This document shows, in pieces, positions 20,490 to 32,040 of a stretch of 64,000 bases of DNA (position 1 is its first letter; every line of letters starts with the position of its first letter). The notes beneath the pieces were generated by a model. It saw nothing but the letters and a program-made list of their open reading frames with translations, did no database searches and was not told the origin of the DNA. The DNA is taken from the NCBI RefSeq assembly GCF_000237925.1, contig NC_031497.1:21000325-21064324 (forward strand). Reading direction: 5' to 3'. The DNA is from Schistosoma mansoni. Lineage: Eukaryota; Platyhelminthes; Trematoda; Strigeidida; Schistosomatidae. Both the position numbers and the translations under genes were made by a program.

Positions 20490-21420
20490 CGTTGTCGTTA
20501 TTTGTCGTAAGAATGAATAAGTTATTGTTGCAACGATACATGAAGCTGAAGAAGCAATGGACTACTGGGGAAAGAGCATTACAAAGGTTAAATACAGCCT
20601 TCCTTCGAGATGCTAACAAACTCAAACAATTGAAGATAACTCAACAACAGGTTCCAAGCTCTACAGGATCTACTGAGAGAACAAGAAAATACGATGCAGG
20701 ACAACTGAAAAGGGATAAAAGAATCACTAACTTCAACGTGTGAGGAGGTTCTGGGTCCTAAGAAGCATCATCATAAGGAATGGATCTCTATGGGAACCGT
20801 CAACAAGATTCAAGAAAGGAAGAACAAGAAGACAGCAATTGACAACAGTCGAACACGAGCAGAAAAAGTCAAAGAACAAGCAGACTAAGCAGAAGCGAAC
20901 AAACAAGTGAAATGAAGCACAAGAGATGACAAACACAGATAAGTGGAAGATTTAGCAACGACAGCAGAAAAAGCTGTAAGTGAATGAAATATGAGACAAC
21001 TATATGAAATAACTAAGGAAGTAGCTGGAAAATGTACAAAACCGCAGCAATTATTCAAGAAGGGAAAGGGCTAGCCAATCATTGAGATGCAAGATACTGA
21101 ATATCCATTGGCCGGATACCATCAGCAACAACCTACTATGGCAGAGAACAAATCAGCTTCTTGCTGAAAGGGAAATAGGAAAAGGTGGATAGGACACATT
21201 GTGGAAATCATCGACCTGCATCACGAGGTAGGCGCTAACTTGGAATCCTGAAGCTAATAGAGAATGAGGAAGACCAATGAATACAGTAGGTCGGCAATTG
21301 GAGGCAAACATTAAAGGGATGAAGAATGACTGACAAGGATTGTCCAAGACAGAGTTTGATGGAGAATGCTGGTGGGCAGCCTACGCTCCTCTAAGAGGGT
21401 TAACAGGAGTAAATTGTAAT
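20490..21420 (+). mobile_element. Decayed RTE/SR2-like LINE with internal deletion
   Basis: MKLKKQWTTGERALQRLNTA and FLRDANKLK match the linker after the endonuclease of the long RTE copy (MKLKLKKHW...[13 protein letters not shown]). [10 protein letters not shown] and the later linker follow in broken frames. At about 21050-21100 the sequence jumps to the C-terminal region (RWIGHI, TWNPEAN), so the reverse transcriptase has been deleted. It ends at GGGTTAACAGGAGTAA. Confidence 0.82.
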
Positions 21421-22077
21421 GATACGAGTTGTTAAACGGTTTATACATGATACGTTGAGTTAATTACCTTGTATATGTAATTGAAATCGCTTAAGGACTG
21501 ATTAATAGCTCATATATGATACTTATCACCACGCTATTCGTTAATGATGCATCTATCCTGACATGTTGATCAAATGGTATCCGGAATATCAATAACACGA
21601 TAAGACCAACCTTTTTTCTAATGTAAAGTGCTTAACAAACTAACATACTTTAAATGCATCTGTTTTCTAACGAAAATGAAAACTTCGTTAGCAACTTTAC
21701 ATTACAATGTCACCAATCATACTGCTGTTATTTTCTTTGATGACCTGTGCTGAGTTTCTGTATTAACCGAACTGTAAGAGCTTATCATGATTTTTCCATT
21801 GTTCTGATGTTTATCAACTTGTTCTACTCATAAAAATATCAGTAGTATCAATAGAAATATTCAAATTAATGATGGTTGTGTTAAAAGCTGTCTGATAGTA
21901 GTTCGAGTATATTCAGTCATCAATTTGAATATTTTCTATCAAGTATTTGTGACAATACATTGTAGATCAGGTGCAATTTTACAGAGAGACCCAATCAAGT
22001 TCATTGCAAGATTGGTGAAAATTTAATTACAGCGATATGTTTTAGTTATGTAAAACTTTTTAACATTATTCAAAGTA
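21421..22077. other. Intergenic stretch, unassigned
   Basis: No gene or repeat recognised. Confidence 0.45.
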
Positions 22078-22305
22078 ATTAAGTTGTTTACATGGATGCC
22101 GGTTAAGTGCTCTTGCGCGAGACTTGTTGATCCTGGGTTTGAATCTCGCGAGGCAGGATCGTGGATGCGCACTGCTGAGAAGTCCAACAATAGAACGAAA
22201 CAGCCGTTCAGTGCTTCTAGGTTTTCCATGGTGGTCTAGCTTCAATTGACTCATGATCTCAACTATATAAAGTTACTACAAGCTCCACGAAACCCCCTTT
22301 TGATG
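22078..22305 (+). mobile_element. HHR-TIR element, right half
   Basis: tRNA-like part with B box GGGTTTGAATCTCGCGAGGC, then a hammerhead with a damaged core (CTGAGAA) at 22166-22213, then the right arm CCATGGTGGTCTAGCTTCAA to CCACGAAACCCCCTTTTGAT. Confidence 0.82.
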
Positions 22306-22849
22306 ATAAAATTTAATTCAAGAGAATATATTGTTCCATATACAGCATACTTCCCTATCCTTGCTCTTTATATGCTGGCTGAAATGTATCAGGATTCGCC
22401 TTAGTTGAAAAACGATAGATAGTTTACAACTAGACAGTATTCACCTAAGATTTTGGTAAGTGCTGGATTGAATGTTTGGAACATTGACCATTTGGATTAC
22501 TTAGAAAAATGTTGTTTGTAAAGGCATATCCTCATTTTGTTAGCCTTTACAATATAATCTTAGTGTTAATTTTTTCCCAACATTATTTAGATAGGTAACC
22601 CTCAGCTACTTCAGAGCAAGTACTATTTAATTCATTCATATTCCATTAAGCTGTAGAAAGAATATCCTGAAAGTTATTCTTTTATTGAAAAATGAGTGAC
22701 TTCATTTATAATGGGTCCTTACAAAGACATTGAAGTTAAGTTTCAACTGTACAGTATTTAATATTTAGGAATATATTGTACAGTTCAAAAAGAAATAGAA
22801 TGACCATAGACTTAAAAACATTCTATACTGTAATCAGTCCTAGTGTAGA
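22306..22849. other. Intergenic stretch, unassigned
   Basis: No gene or repeat recognised. Confidence 0.45.
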
Positions 22850-23565
22850 ACCACTGCATTACTCCTGTTACTCCTCATGAAGTAGCATAAGCCACCCACA
22901 AGCATTCTCCATCCAACTCCATTTTAGACAATCCTTTCCAGTTGCTATTCATCCTTTTGATGTCTGCCTCCGATTCCCGTCGTAATGTGTTCTTCGGTCT
23001 TCCTTTTTTTTCCGCTTCCCTTCAGGATTCTAGGTAAGAGCTTGCCTCGTGATGCAGTTTGATGATTTCCGAAATGTATGTCCTATCTACTTCCAATATC
23101 TTTCCCTAATTTCCTCTTCATTCGGAAGCTGGTTTGTTCTCTTCCACAGTAGGCTGTTGCTGATGGTATTCAGTCAATAACAGACATTGAGTATCATGCG
23201 TAGACAATTGTTTTTAAGTACTTGTACCTTATTGATGATGGTTGTAGTAGTTCTTAAATTTCAGCTCCATACAGTTGAACTGTGTTGACGTTCGTTTTGA
23301 AGATTCTTACTCTGATGTTAGCTTGTAAACAGTTGTTTTGAGTTCCATATGCTCTTCATCGGTAGGAATAATGTTGTTGCATTGTCAATACTTGCCCTTA
23401 CGTCTGTATTAAATTTTCCTTGTTCGTCGTTGATGCTATCCAGGTAAGTGAGAGTTTTCACTTCTTCCACAGTTTCTTCATCAAGTGAGATTGGATGGGT
23501 GTCCACTGTGTTGTATTTGAGGATCTTGGTTTTCGCCTTGTGTATGTTGATTATTTGGACAATGA
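22850..23565 (-). mobile_element. Decayed 3' part of an RTE/SR2-like LINE
   Basis: Minus strand: TLTYLDSINDEQGKFNTDVR and STHPISLDEETVEEVKTLTY-like text correspond to the C-terminal third of the long RTE copy, but belong to a more diverged subfamily, like the copy at 61990-63630. Several frameshifts. Confidence 0.8.
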
Positions 23566-24329
23566 GGTTAAGAAAATTAAAAATAAACTTTGAAATAAAA
23601 TTAGAAAAAGTTGGCTTTCTTGATGAATTGGTCTCCTTTTTGGAAGTCCTCAAAAATCATTGTCAATTGTTTTTGTTATGTTGGGCTGTCGTATGATTCT
23701 GATTTTGACATTTACGTTTCCTATATGCGAACTCAACCTATCACTTTGGTGTGAAGATAAGAAATGAATGGGGAACTTTGTTAGATAGCCGAATAAATTA
23801 TGTACACGTGTTCATTCTTAAACACAGTTATTTGTCCATGGGGTAATTGAACCAAATTTCAGCTAACTGTATTCATCAATAAACAGATATCACTTAACTT
23901 TTGGTTCAACATATGTACATAAGCATGTGACATGTATTGATTGACCCAGCCTAGTCTTAGACTTCCTAGTAGTGTGTATAACGACTTCAATCACAAAGCA
24001 TTCCCCTCTCAAGTTGAGTACAATATATGTAGATCAGAAAGCTGGAATTCAATGAGCTTTCAGTAGATATAGACTCTGCCAAATATTTCATAATCTCCAA
24101 ACTATTTAGTAGTATGGAACGGATCTGAGAATTTCTGAATCATTAATTACAATTAAGACGATTAATTATTCTATAGACACTTCATAAAATCTTTATTTTT
24201 CAATAGATATTACTAAAAATATATATAAAAAGGCTAGTTCTATCGAAAAAGTTTTCATTATGATGAAGTATCTTATTATAAAGAAAATAATAAATCAACA
24301 TAATCATTATATACAAGCAGGTGGCTATT
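23566..24329. other. Intergenic stretch, unassigned
   Basis: A/T-rich, no recognised content. Confidence 0.45.
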
Positions 24330-24640
24330 AGGACTCAATAGCTGAGTCGATAACGCGATGGTATTTGAAGCGAATGGTACTGGGTTCAAGTCTCGGAGTG
24401 AACATCAACTCTGAGATGTAGATACATCCAGCTGATGAGTACCAAATAGAACGAAACGCGCTTCCTGGATTCCACTGCTAGCTACCATCAATCTTTGTTT
24501 ATAATACTTGTGACTTCAGGTAATATCGAGGTAGTCCGAACAGGGTGCATATATGCCAATAAGAGACTGATAAATTGCAGTCCGAAATAACAATAGTAAG
24601 ATACGAGTAAACAACATCAAGTGAATATCATTATATACAT
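24322..24640 (+). repeat. Sm-alpha-type repeat, single copy
   Basis: Plus strand, starting AGCAGGTGGCTATTAGGACT. It has the A-box region (TAGCTGAGTCGATAACG), B box GGTACTGGGTTCAAGTCTC, a hammerhead at 24421-24475 (core CTGATGA intact, stem II weakened, stem III ACGC/GCTT) and the usual tail AATAAGAGACTGATAAATTG. Confidence 0.85.
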
Positions 24641-24719
24641 TATCACATTTAATTATTTTGACATAATTATAGTTATTCCACATTTTCAATACAGACATAC
24701 TATGGGTTTTATTCAAATT
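24641..24719. other. Short spacer
   Basis: A/T-rich spacer between two hammerhead repeats. Confidence 0.4.
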
Positions 24720-25050
24720 CAGCCAGATCTGTTGGGAGATATCAACTCACTGAAGACATCGGTGAATGATTGCTCAACTTCGTGAATTGGTTGAAGTAAG
24801 ACATCAACACCGTTAGATGCCGGCTCAATGGTCTAGTGGTTATGCGCTCGCGCGCGAGACTGATAGGTCCTGGGTTCGAACCTCGCGAGGTGAGGTCGTG
24901 GATGCGCACTGCTGAGGAGTCCCACAATAGGACGAAAGGGCCATCCAGTGCTTCCGGGTTTTCCATGGTGGTCTAGCTTCAATTGACTCATGATCTCAAC
25001 TATTAAAATTACTATAATATTCACAAAAACCCTTTCAGATTTACAAATGT
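24720..25050 (+). mobile_element. HHR-TIR element, body and right arm
   Basis: Starts within the body (ATCTGTTGGGAGATATCAAC). A tRNA-like head follows: A-box-like GGCTCAATGGTCTAGTGGTTA at 24829 and B box GGGTTCGAACCTCGCGAGG. Then come a hammerhead at 24902-24957 and the right arm ending ACTATAATATTCACAAAAACCC. The left arm is missing. Confidence 0.87.
24902..24957 (+). ncRNA. Hammerhead ribozyme, HHR-TIR type, nearly intact
   Basis: Stem I GCACTG/CAGTGC, core CTGAGGA, stem II GTCC-loop CACAATA-GGAC, core GAAA, stem III AGGG/CCAT (one mismatch, no loop), then C at the cleavage position. Only stem III departs from the family form ACGG/CCGT. Confidence 0.82.
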
Positions 25051-25499
25051 TTAGTAAATACATTCTGTGACGACTATGTACACAAGTTAGTGAGTAATTA
25101 TGTTTAATTGTTAACCCACACAAAATACATACGCACGTACACACACACACACAACATGGTTGAAAGTACAATAGAACAAAATCTTACTCAAGGTCAAAGA
25201 AGGACAGTTATCATGTATGACTCATAGACTTTAAACCTGTTGGTCAAGATGGTATGATAGTTGTTTAACAAAAATCTAGACACATTTTCATATACTGTTT
25301 TCAATTCCAACTTCAAAATGTTTCCTCTGACAAAGGTTGTGTGAAAGACTGAAACCCGTAGAAGATTCTGTTATTTTTCTTTTGAAATAATATATTTTTA
25401 GTAATGTCATTAACCAGGCCAGTCAGTTATACACAATATAGGATCTGACACGAATATCCATTGGTTCGAGTTGCGAGATCTATCAACATAGCGAAGTGA
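25051..25499. other. Intergenic stretch, unassigned
   Basis: Contains a short CA repeat near 25138-25152. Nothing else recognised. Confidence 0.45.
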
Positions 25500-25806
25500 A
25501 ATTCTCAAGATAAATGATAGAGTAGTGTAATGAGCAGAACACGACTGGGGACAATCGAATGTATTTAAACAAACATTACAGACTATCTCAGTAAATTCTG
25601 ATAACCATAGAATAGACATTTAATTTGCAAATTAACAACCAATAGTCTCAGTCTTCCCTGTTTCTTCTTTAATTCCATTGTTCGTGCATTTTCGTACCGA
25701 TTGTGCTTCATTCCTGTTCTTTCCTTATCGATCTTCTGCCAAAATACATTCTATGTCTGACCATCACCATATACTACTTATATGGATATAAGTAGACCAC
25801 ACCACA
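25500..25806 (-). repeat. Dispersed repeat D, copy 2
   Basis: Reverse complement of 9236-9553: GACTGGGGACAATCGAATGT, CTTATCGATCTTCTGCCAAA and GTAGACCACACCACAGTAG match in order. Confidence 0.75.
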
Positions 25807-26946
25807 GTAGTACCAATGTTAGTAGGAAAAATAATACAATTGAAGAAAGAATTAATTTGTGGGAAAGGAAATTACAAGATGATTTTACAACTCAAGATAT
25901 AAGGGGGAGATAAAGAGGAACACACTATATGCTGGACTGATACAGGCATATCAAGTGTCTATGTACACATGCTAATTCGAAGCTAGATGGCAGGTGAGAG
26001 GTGCTTAGGTTATCTGGCAGTGAGTGAATTTCCAATTTTACGACATTTTTAGGGCCGGATTTTTCGGTTCCACCATCTTTATAAGCCATTATACGTTCCA
26101 TGTCTTTCTTACTGTCTGTACAGTGTAAAACAAAACATGCAATTAATTGGAACCGCTTATATATTGTATCAAAGTCTTGACTTAAATATTTGACGGGCAG
26201 ATAAATATACATATTACCAATCACTTGAGCATATAACTAATTCGGTTATCTTTAACAATTTCTTATTCACTCAGTCTTGTCATGCACCAGTTCTGGGTTG
26301 AGTATATTAGGAGTATATTTCATTGTTTGATCGGTCTACCTCACAAAATAACAGTCTATCTGCGCTAGAGTTCATGTTTTGTCAGGTTATTGGGAAAAGC
26401 AATGGGTTTCTTAGTAGTGATTTTTACCCCATAATAGGTGTGTCTGTAATACCATTTTGAATTGTGGAAATTAATCACTTATGAGATATATATTGTGAAC
26501 TGTCCTAATTTGAAATAAGTTCTTACTTCAATGTTGATGATCCACTGGTTTATAGAAACAGGTATTCATTATCTTGTGAATATGTCGTAGTATAGATTGG
26601 GAGTTACTTTACTTAAATTAAATCTCATAGAAAAGCTTATTCATATTTTACCTATGTAGAATGTTTTTAGTAAATGTAAAAGAAACTTGACGTTTTCGAG
26701 ATGACGATTTCTTGGAAATCATTGATTATGAAGTGGAACTAGACCTGATGTTAGAATTTCTTTACTTATTTCAATAAGGATAATATAATAAATTAGATCT
26801 TAAAGTATCTTCTTAATCTATCTAACTTAAATATAACTTAGACTATTGGCTTAGTTGGTCAACATAAATAAAGAAACGGAGAACCAAGATTGATAAATGT
26901 ACAGTGATAAATGATTTTCAGTTGTATATATAAATATATATATATA
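25807..26946. other. Intergenic stretch, unassigned
   Basis: A minus-strand open stretch of 99 codons at 25925-26224 has no recognised family and no splice context. Otherwise A/T-rich. Confidence 0.4.
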
Positions 26947-26960
26947 TAATATACCCTTGT

Positions 26961-29900
26961 TACTTACTTACTTACGCCTGTTACTCCCAATGGAGCATAG
27001 GCCGCCGACCAGCTTTCTCCAACCCACTCTGTCCTGGGCCTTCCTTTTTAATTCTATCCAATTGTTTTTCATTCTTCTCATGTCTGTCTCTATTTCTCGG
27101 CGTAATGTGTTCTTTGATCTTCCTCTTCTCCTTCGACCTTCAGGATTCCATGTGAGGGCTTGTCTTGTGACACAATTGGGTGATTTCCTCAAAGTGTGCC
27201 CAATCCACTTCCAGCACTTCTTCCTCATTTCTTCCTCCGCTGGAATCTGGTTTGTTGTCTCCCACAGTAACTTGTTTCTGATAGTGTCTGGCCAACGAAT
27301 CCGAAGTATCTTGCGTAGACAACTGTTAATAAACACTCGTATCTTCTGGATAATGGCTTTCGTAGTTCTCCACGTCTCTGCCCCATACAGTAGAACTGTC
27401 TTGACATTTGTATTGAAAATTCTAACCTTGGTGTTGGTTGACAATTGTTTTGAGTTCCAGATGTTTTTCAGCTGTAGGTATGCTGCTCTTGCTTTGCCGA
27501 TTCGTGCCCTCACATCTGCATCTGATCCACCGTGTTCATCAATGATGCTGCCCAGATATGTAAAGATTTCCACATCCTCCAAAGCTTCTCCGTCAAGTGT
27601 AATTGGATTGGTGCATATTGTATTGTATCGGAGAGTCTTGCTTTTCCCTTTGTTTATATTGCGACCTACTGCTGCTGAGGCTGCTGCTACACTGGTCGTT
27701 TTCTCCTGCATTTGTTGTTGCGTTTGTGATAGAAGAGCCAGATCAGCCGTGAAGTCTAAATCGTCAAGCTGCATCCTGCCTGTCCACTGTATCCCGTGCA
27801 TTCCTCCAGATGTTGACGTCTTCATGATCCAGTCGATCACCAGGAGAAAGAGAAAGGGTGAGAGTAGGCAACCTTGCCTAACACCGGTCTTTACCTCGAA
27901 CGAGTCGGTGAGTTGTCCTCCGTGGACGATTTGGCAGTTTAGTCCATCATAGGAGTTCCGTATGATGTTGACTATCTTCTCAGGCACGCCGTAGTGTCGA
28001 AGAAGCTTCCATAGTGTCGTCCTGTCCACGCTATCAAATGCCTTCTCGTAGTCGATGAAGTTGATGTAGAGTGATGAATTCCATTCGATTGATTGTTCCA
28101 CAATGATACGTAGAGTTGCGATTTGATCTGTGCACGATCTATCCTTACGAAATCCAGCTTGTTGATCTCGAAGTTGAGCGTCCACGGAATCCTTCATCCT
28201 GTTTAACAATACTCTGTTGAAGACTTTTCCTGGTATTGAGAGGAGAGTGATGCCCCTGTAGTTGTCGCACTTGCTCAGATCGCCTTTCTTTGGTATCTTG
28301 ATGAGAAGTCCTTCTTTCCAGTCTGTTGGTACATGTTCTTCGTCCCAAATCTTACTGAAGAGGATGTGGAGTATCTTGGCAGTTGCTGTTACATTTGCTT
28401 TCAGTGCCTCTGCCGGGATGTTGTCTGGTCCCGCTGCTTTGCCACTCTTGATTTGTCTAATGGCCATGCTGATCTCTTCAATTGTTGGTGGGCCAATATC
28501 GATTGGGAGGTCTGTGGGTGCTGCTTCGATGTTGGGTGGGTTCAGTGGAGCTGGTCGATTCAAGAGTTCCTTGAAGTGTTCTACCCACCTGTTTCGTTGT
28601 TCTTCAATATCGTTGATTACTTTGCCTTCCTTGTTTTTCACTGGTCTTTCTGGTTGACGGTAATTTCCAGCAAGTTTCTTTGTTGTATCATACAGTTGTC
28701 TCATGTTTCCCTCTCTTGCAGCCTTTTCCGCTGTCATTGCTAAATCTTCCACATATTTACGTTTGTCGGTCCTGATGCTCCTCTTCACTTGCTTGTTTGC
28801 CTCTGTGTATTCGGCTTGTGCCTTGGCTTTTTCTGCTCTTGTTCGGCTGATATTGATTGCTACCTTCTTGTTCCCCCTTGCTTCAATTTTATCCAGTGTA
28901 CCAACAGTGATCCATTCCTTGTGATGGTGCTTCTTTTCGCCCAGAACCTCCTGACATGTTGAAACGATTGCCTCCTTGATACCTTTCCAGCTGCTCTCTA
29001 TGGTGGTTCCCTCTCCATTGAGTAGGTCATGAAAGGCCTCGAACCTGTTGCTGAGGGCTATGTTAAATTCGTTGAGTTTGTCAGCATCTCGAAGAAAGGC
29101 CGTGTTAAACTTTTGTGATGTTGTCCGCGCCATTGTCCAGTGCTTCTTGAGTTTTAGTTTCATCTTGGCGACCAGCAAATGGTGATCGGATGCTATATCA
29201 GCTCCCCTTCTGGTTCTCACATCCTCCATCGTCCTCCTGAACTTTCTGTTGATGCAGACATGGTCGATTTGATTTTGTGTAGTGTGATCCGGTGAAATCC
29301 AAGTGGCTTTGTGTATGTTTTTGTGTGGGAATATGGTGCCACCTATGACCAGTTTATTGAAGGCACATAGGTTTGCAAATCTCTCACCGTTTTCGTTCCT
29401 TCCTCCCAGTCCATGTTGTCCCATGACGTCTTCGTATCCAGTGTTGTCCTTTCCAACCTTGGCATTGAAATCTCCCATCAGAATGGTCAGGTCCTTGGTT
29501 GGGCACTTCTCGAAGATTGACTGCAGCCTATCGTAGAATTGGTTTTTAGCGTCTTCATCGTAGTCGTTAGTCGGCGCATAGCATTGGATGATGTTCATTG
29601 TAATGCCCTCTCTCTTTGTTTTGAAGGAGGCTTTGATGATCCTCGGTCCATGAGATTCCCATCCTATAAGTGCATTTTGTGCTTTTCTAGACAGCATCAG
29701 TGCCACTCCTTGTGTATGTGGGGCATTTTCTTCTTCATGACCGGAGTATAACAGAAGTTCTCCTGAAGACAGTCGTTGTTGTCCAACCTGCGTCCAATGT
29801 GTTTCACTGATTCCAAGCACTTCCAGGTTGTATTTCCTCATTTCCGCAGAAATTTGGAAGACTCTTCCGGTCTCCCACATTGTCCGGACATTCCATGTAC

Positions 29901-30158
29901 CTATAAAAATTGTCGCTCTGGTTGTTAGAAGGTGCATCGGCCTCATGACTTCCGAAGGAACTCGGCTTTCATCATGAGACGTCATTTTTCCTTCTACTCC
30001 CAGGGCAGAGTTTGAATGGTTTGAATGATTTTTTCTGGTTAGCGTTTTTTTAGCGAGTTGATTTTCTACGGGATGGGGTCGCTAACCCCATGACCAACCC
30101 TCCTCATTTACCCGGGCTTGGGACCGGCAGTAGCCCCTGGAGGAGCTACAAGCGGAGT
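26961..30158 (-). mobile_element. Near full-length RTE/SR2-like LINE with target duplication
   Basis: About 3.2 kb: a 5' untranslated part (about 30158-29986), one long open frame, almost no 3' untranslated sequence and a 3' end of GTAAG repeats, all typical of RTE LINEs. A 14-bp direct repeat TAATATACCCTTGT flanks it at 26947-26960 and 30159-30172, so the copy is a complete, fairly young insertion. Confidence 0.93.
26968..29985 (-). CDS. RTE LINE polyprotein: endonuclease and reverse transcriptase
   Basis: 1005 residues without a stop. The N-terminal AP-type endonuclease has all its signatures: GTWNVRTM (29-36), [34 protein letters not shown] and ASDHHLL. The reverse transcriptase follows: [48 protein letters not shown] (motif A with its Asp) and [13 protein letters not shown] (motif B). 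Motif C reads [12 protein letters not shown] (about residue 743); the usual form is FADD, so one catalytic Asp appears replaced by Ala. The related copy at 61990-63630 still has FSDDL. The protein nicks DNA and reverse transcribes its own RNA from the nick; this copy can probably nick but may not copy. Confidence 0.92.
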   Translation of the reverse strand: MTSHDESRVPSEVMRPMHLLTTRATIFIGTWNVRTMWETGRVFQISAEMRKYNLEVLGISETHWTQVGQQRLSSGELLLYSGHEEENAPHTQGVALMLSRKAQNALIGWESHGPRIIKASFKTKREGITMNIIQCYAPTNDYDEDAKNQFYDRLQSIFEKCPTKDLTILMGDFNAKVGKDNTGYEDVMGQHGLGGRNENGERFANLCAFNKLVIGGTIFPHKNIHKATWISPDHTTQNQIDHVCINRKFRRTMEDVRTRRGADIASDHHLLVAKMKLKLKKHWTMARTTSQKFNTAFLRDADKLNEFNIALSNRFEAFHDLLNGEGTTIESSWKGIKEAIVSTCQEVLGEKKHHHKEWITVGTLDKIEARGNKKVAINISRTRAEKAKAQAEYTEANKQVKRSIRTDKRKYVEDLAMTAEKAAREGNMRQLYDTTKKLAGNYRQPERPVKNKEGKVINDIEEQRNRWVEHFKELLNRPAPLNPPNIEAAPTDLPIDIGPPTIEEISMAIRQIKSGKAAGPDNIPAEALKANVTATAKILHILFSKIWDEEHVPTDWKEGLLIKIPKKGDLSKCDNYRGITLLSIPGKVFNRVLLNRMKDSVDAQLRDQQAGFRKDRSCTDQIATLRIIVEQSIEWNSSLYINFIDYEKAFDSVDRTTLWKLLRHYGVPEKIVNIIRNSYDGLNCQIVHGGQLTDSFEVKTGVRQGCLLSPFLFLLVIDWIMKTSTSGGMHGIQWTGRMQLDDLDFTADLALLSQTQQQMQEKTTSVAAASAAVGRNINKGKSKTLRYNTICTNPITLDGEALEDVEIFTYLGSIIDEHGGSDADVRARIGKARAAYLQLKNIWNSKQLSTNTKVRIFNTNVKTVLLYGAETWRTTKAIIQKIRVFINSCLRKILRIRWPDTIRNKLLWETTNQIPAEEEMRKKCWKWIGHTLRKSPNCVTRQALTWNPEGRRRRGRSKNTLRREIETDMRRMKNNWIELKRKAQDRVGWRKLVGGLCSIGSNRRK

Positions 30159-30189
30159 TAATATACCCTTGTGGGTCAGGGTAATTTTG

Positions 30190-30390
30190 CATTGGTTTTC
30201 AGGAGAACCAGATACCATACAGATTTTCGCGTGACAACCCAAACAGTACAGCTCAATCCCGTTTAACAGGAGAGCCAGACACTACCCAGGCTTAACCCGA
30301 GCAGTACAGCTCAATCCCGCCTAATAGGAGAACCAGACACTATATGGGCTTCAACGCTACAATCTGATTAGTACAGCTCAATCCTGTGGC
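30190..30390. repeat. Short tandem array of about 60-bp units
   Basis: About three units, marked by GGAGAACCAGATACCA at 30203, GGAGAGCCAGACACTA at 30269 and GGAGAACCAGACACTA at 30328, each followed by CAGTACAGCTCAATCCC-like text (30244, 30302, 30370). It lies right next to the 5' end of the RTE LINE but outside its target duplication. Confidence 0.8.
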
Positions 30391-31109
30391 GCAACCACAC
30401 AAGTAACAAGCACCCTGGTGGACCATTCGCATCATTCATATACAAATTCACTTCAGATGTATAATTATTCCGATCAGTCATCGCGCAAATCAATTATGCA
30501 CAGCATGAACAGGCCAAAGTTGACCCATTCCGCTTACCCGACAGTCAAACTCATTACTGTTAGCAATGGCGACATGCCTTACAATGTTACAATGACAATG
30601 GCTCTTGAAAACACTGAAAAGCAACCACCAGTATGAATGAAATCGGTCAACTGATAAACCAACTATTCACATGAGCAGTCAGTAAAACTTGCCAAAACAA
30701 TGCCAAACCATCCACAATGTCAAGACCACCAAGATCATTTTTATCGCATCTGTGAAATTTTCATTTTTCCGACTTTCTAGACCCTGAGTTAGTGGTAGTA
30801 TTCCTGACAAATGATTTTATCTAACCTAAAATTTATGCATAGATTATACATGAATGTTTATATTAAATTAAAACCTGACATTATATGATGTCATTCACTA
30901 GGTATAAACAACGTTTATAACTTAAATATAACTGTTCATTGATATGTAAATGTAAATAAAATCTCATTTACGGTTGTCCGATATATTTTAAATATTAACT
31001 AGATAGTTATGTATCAGTCATGTTTTTCGACAACTTTTTTTCAGTGATATTTCGTCAGTGATCAAAAATAATTAGAAAGAAGCCTTAAACATAAGTTTCC
31101 AGTTGGTTT
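30391..31109. other. Intergenic stretch with an open frame of unknown nature
   Basis: The frame at 30418-30636 (MDHSHHSYTNSLQMYNYSDQ...) is 72 codons and has no recognised family. Together with the tandem array it may belong to an older element. The rest is A/T-rich. Confidence 0.35.
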
Positions 31110-31695
31110 ACTTAACTGGGCAGCATCATTGATGTACACGGTGGATCTGATACAGATGTGAGGGCACGAATCGGCAAAGCAAGAGCAGCATATTTACAAC
31201 TGAAAAACATCTGGAACTCAAAACAACTGTCAACTAACACTAAGATCAGAATTTTCAATACGGGGGCGGAAACCTCGAGAACTACGAAAGCCATCATCCA
31301 GAAGATACAGGTGTTTATAAACAGTTGTCTACGCAAGATACTTCGGATTCGTTGGCCAGACACTATCAGAAACAAGTTACTGTGGGAGACAACAAACCAG
31401 ATTCCAGCGGAGGAAGAAATGAGGAAGAAGTGCTGGAAGTGGATTGGGCACACTTTGAGGAAATCACCCAACTACGTCACAAGACAAGCCATCACATGGA
31501 ATCCTGAAGGTCGAAGGAGAAGAGGAAGACCAAAGAACACATTACTCCGAGAAATAGAGACAGACATGAGAAGAATGAACAAGAACTGGAAAGAACTAGA
31601 AAAGAAGGCCCAGGACAGAGTGGGTTGTAGAATGCTGTTCGGCGGCCTATGCTCCACTGGGAGTAACAGGAGTAAGTAAGTAAGTAAGTAAGTGG
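31110..31695 (+). mobile_element. 5'-truncated RTE/SR2-like LINE
   Basis: The last 570 bp of the family. The 31158-31679 frame is open for 173 codons ([20 protein letters not shown] ... CSTGSNRSK) but lacks a short internal segment ([12 protein letters not shown] in the long copy). It ends in six TAAG-type repeats. Confidence 0.9.
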
Positions 31696-31696
31696 T

Positions 31697-32040
31697 TATG
31701 TGGTGTGTGCTACAGATGCCGACTCATATCAGTAGTATGTGTTATCAATCAAAAGTGAAATGTCTGATGGCAGAATGTTAAGAAGATCGAAGGAAAGAGA
31801 ACGAGAACAAAAAATAATTGGTGTGGAAACGGAAGAAAAATGAAGCCTGAGACGATTAATTGACATTTTGCAGAAGGAACAGTTAAGTTTGAGACTGTTG
31901 ATTCGCAGTTTGCAAATAGAGAATTTTCTGTATGGTTCTCAGATTTTACTGAGAGATTCTGTTATAATGTGTTGAAATACATCCGATTGTCCCCACTTGT
32001 GTTCTCGTTCACTACACTCAACACTTGTGAAGATATTATA
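31697..32040 (+). repeat. Dispersed repeat D, copy 3
   Basis: Starts immediately after the TAAG tail of the preceding LINE. TTTGCAGAAGGAACAGTTAA, ATCCGATTGTCCCCACTTGT and the surrounding order match copies 1 and 2. Confidence 0.72.

Noticed and set aside
24829-24895. tRNA gene candidate
   Set aside because: A and B boxes are present, but a full cloverleaf does not form and the segment recurs inside the HHR-TIR family, so it is a tRNA-like head of a repeat, not a functional tRNA.
25925-26224. 99-codon minus-strand frame as a gene
   Set aside because: No recognisable domain and no exon-like borders; could be chance.
26957-27952. Plus-strand open frame of 331 codons
   Set aside because: Antisense shadow of the RTE LINE protein; no family, and the same text recurs wherever that LINE occurs (31112, 32947).
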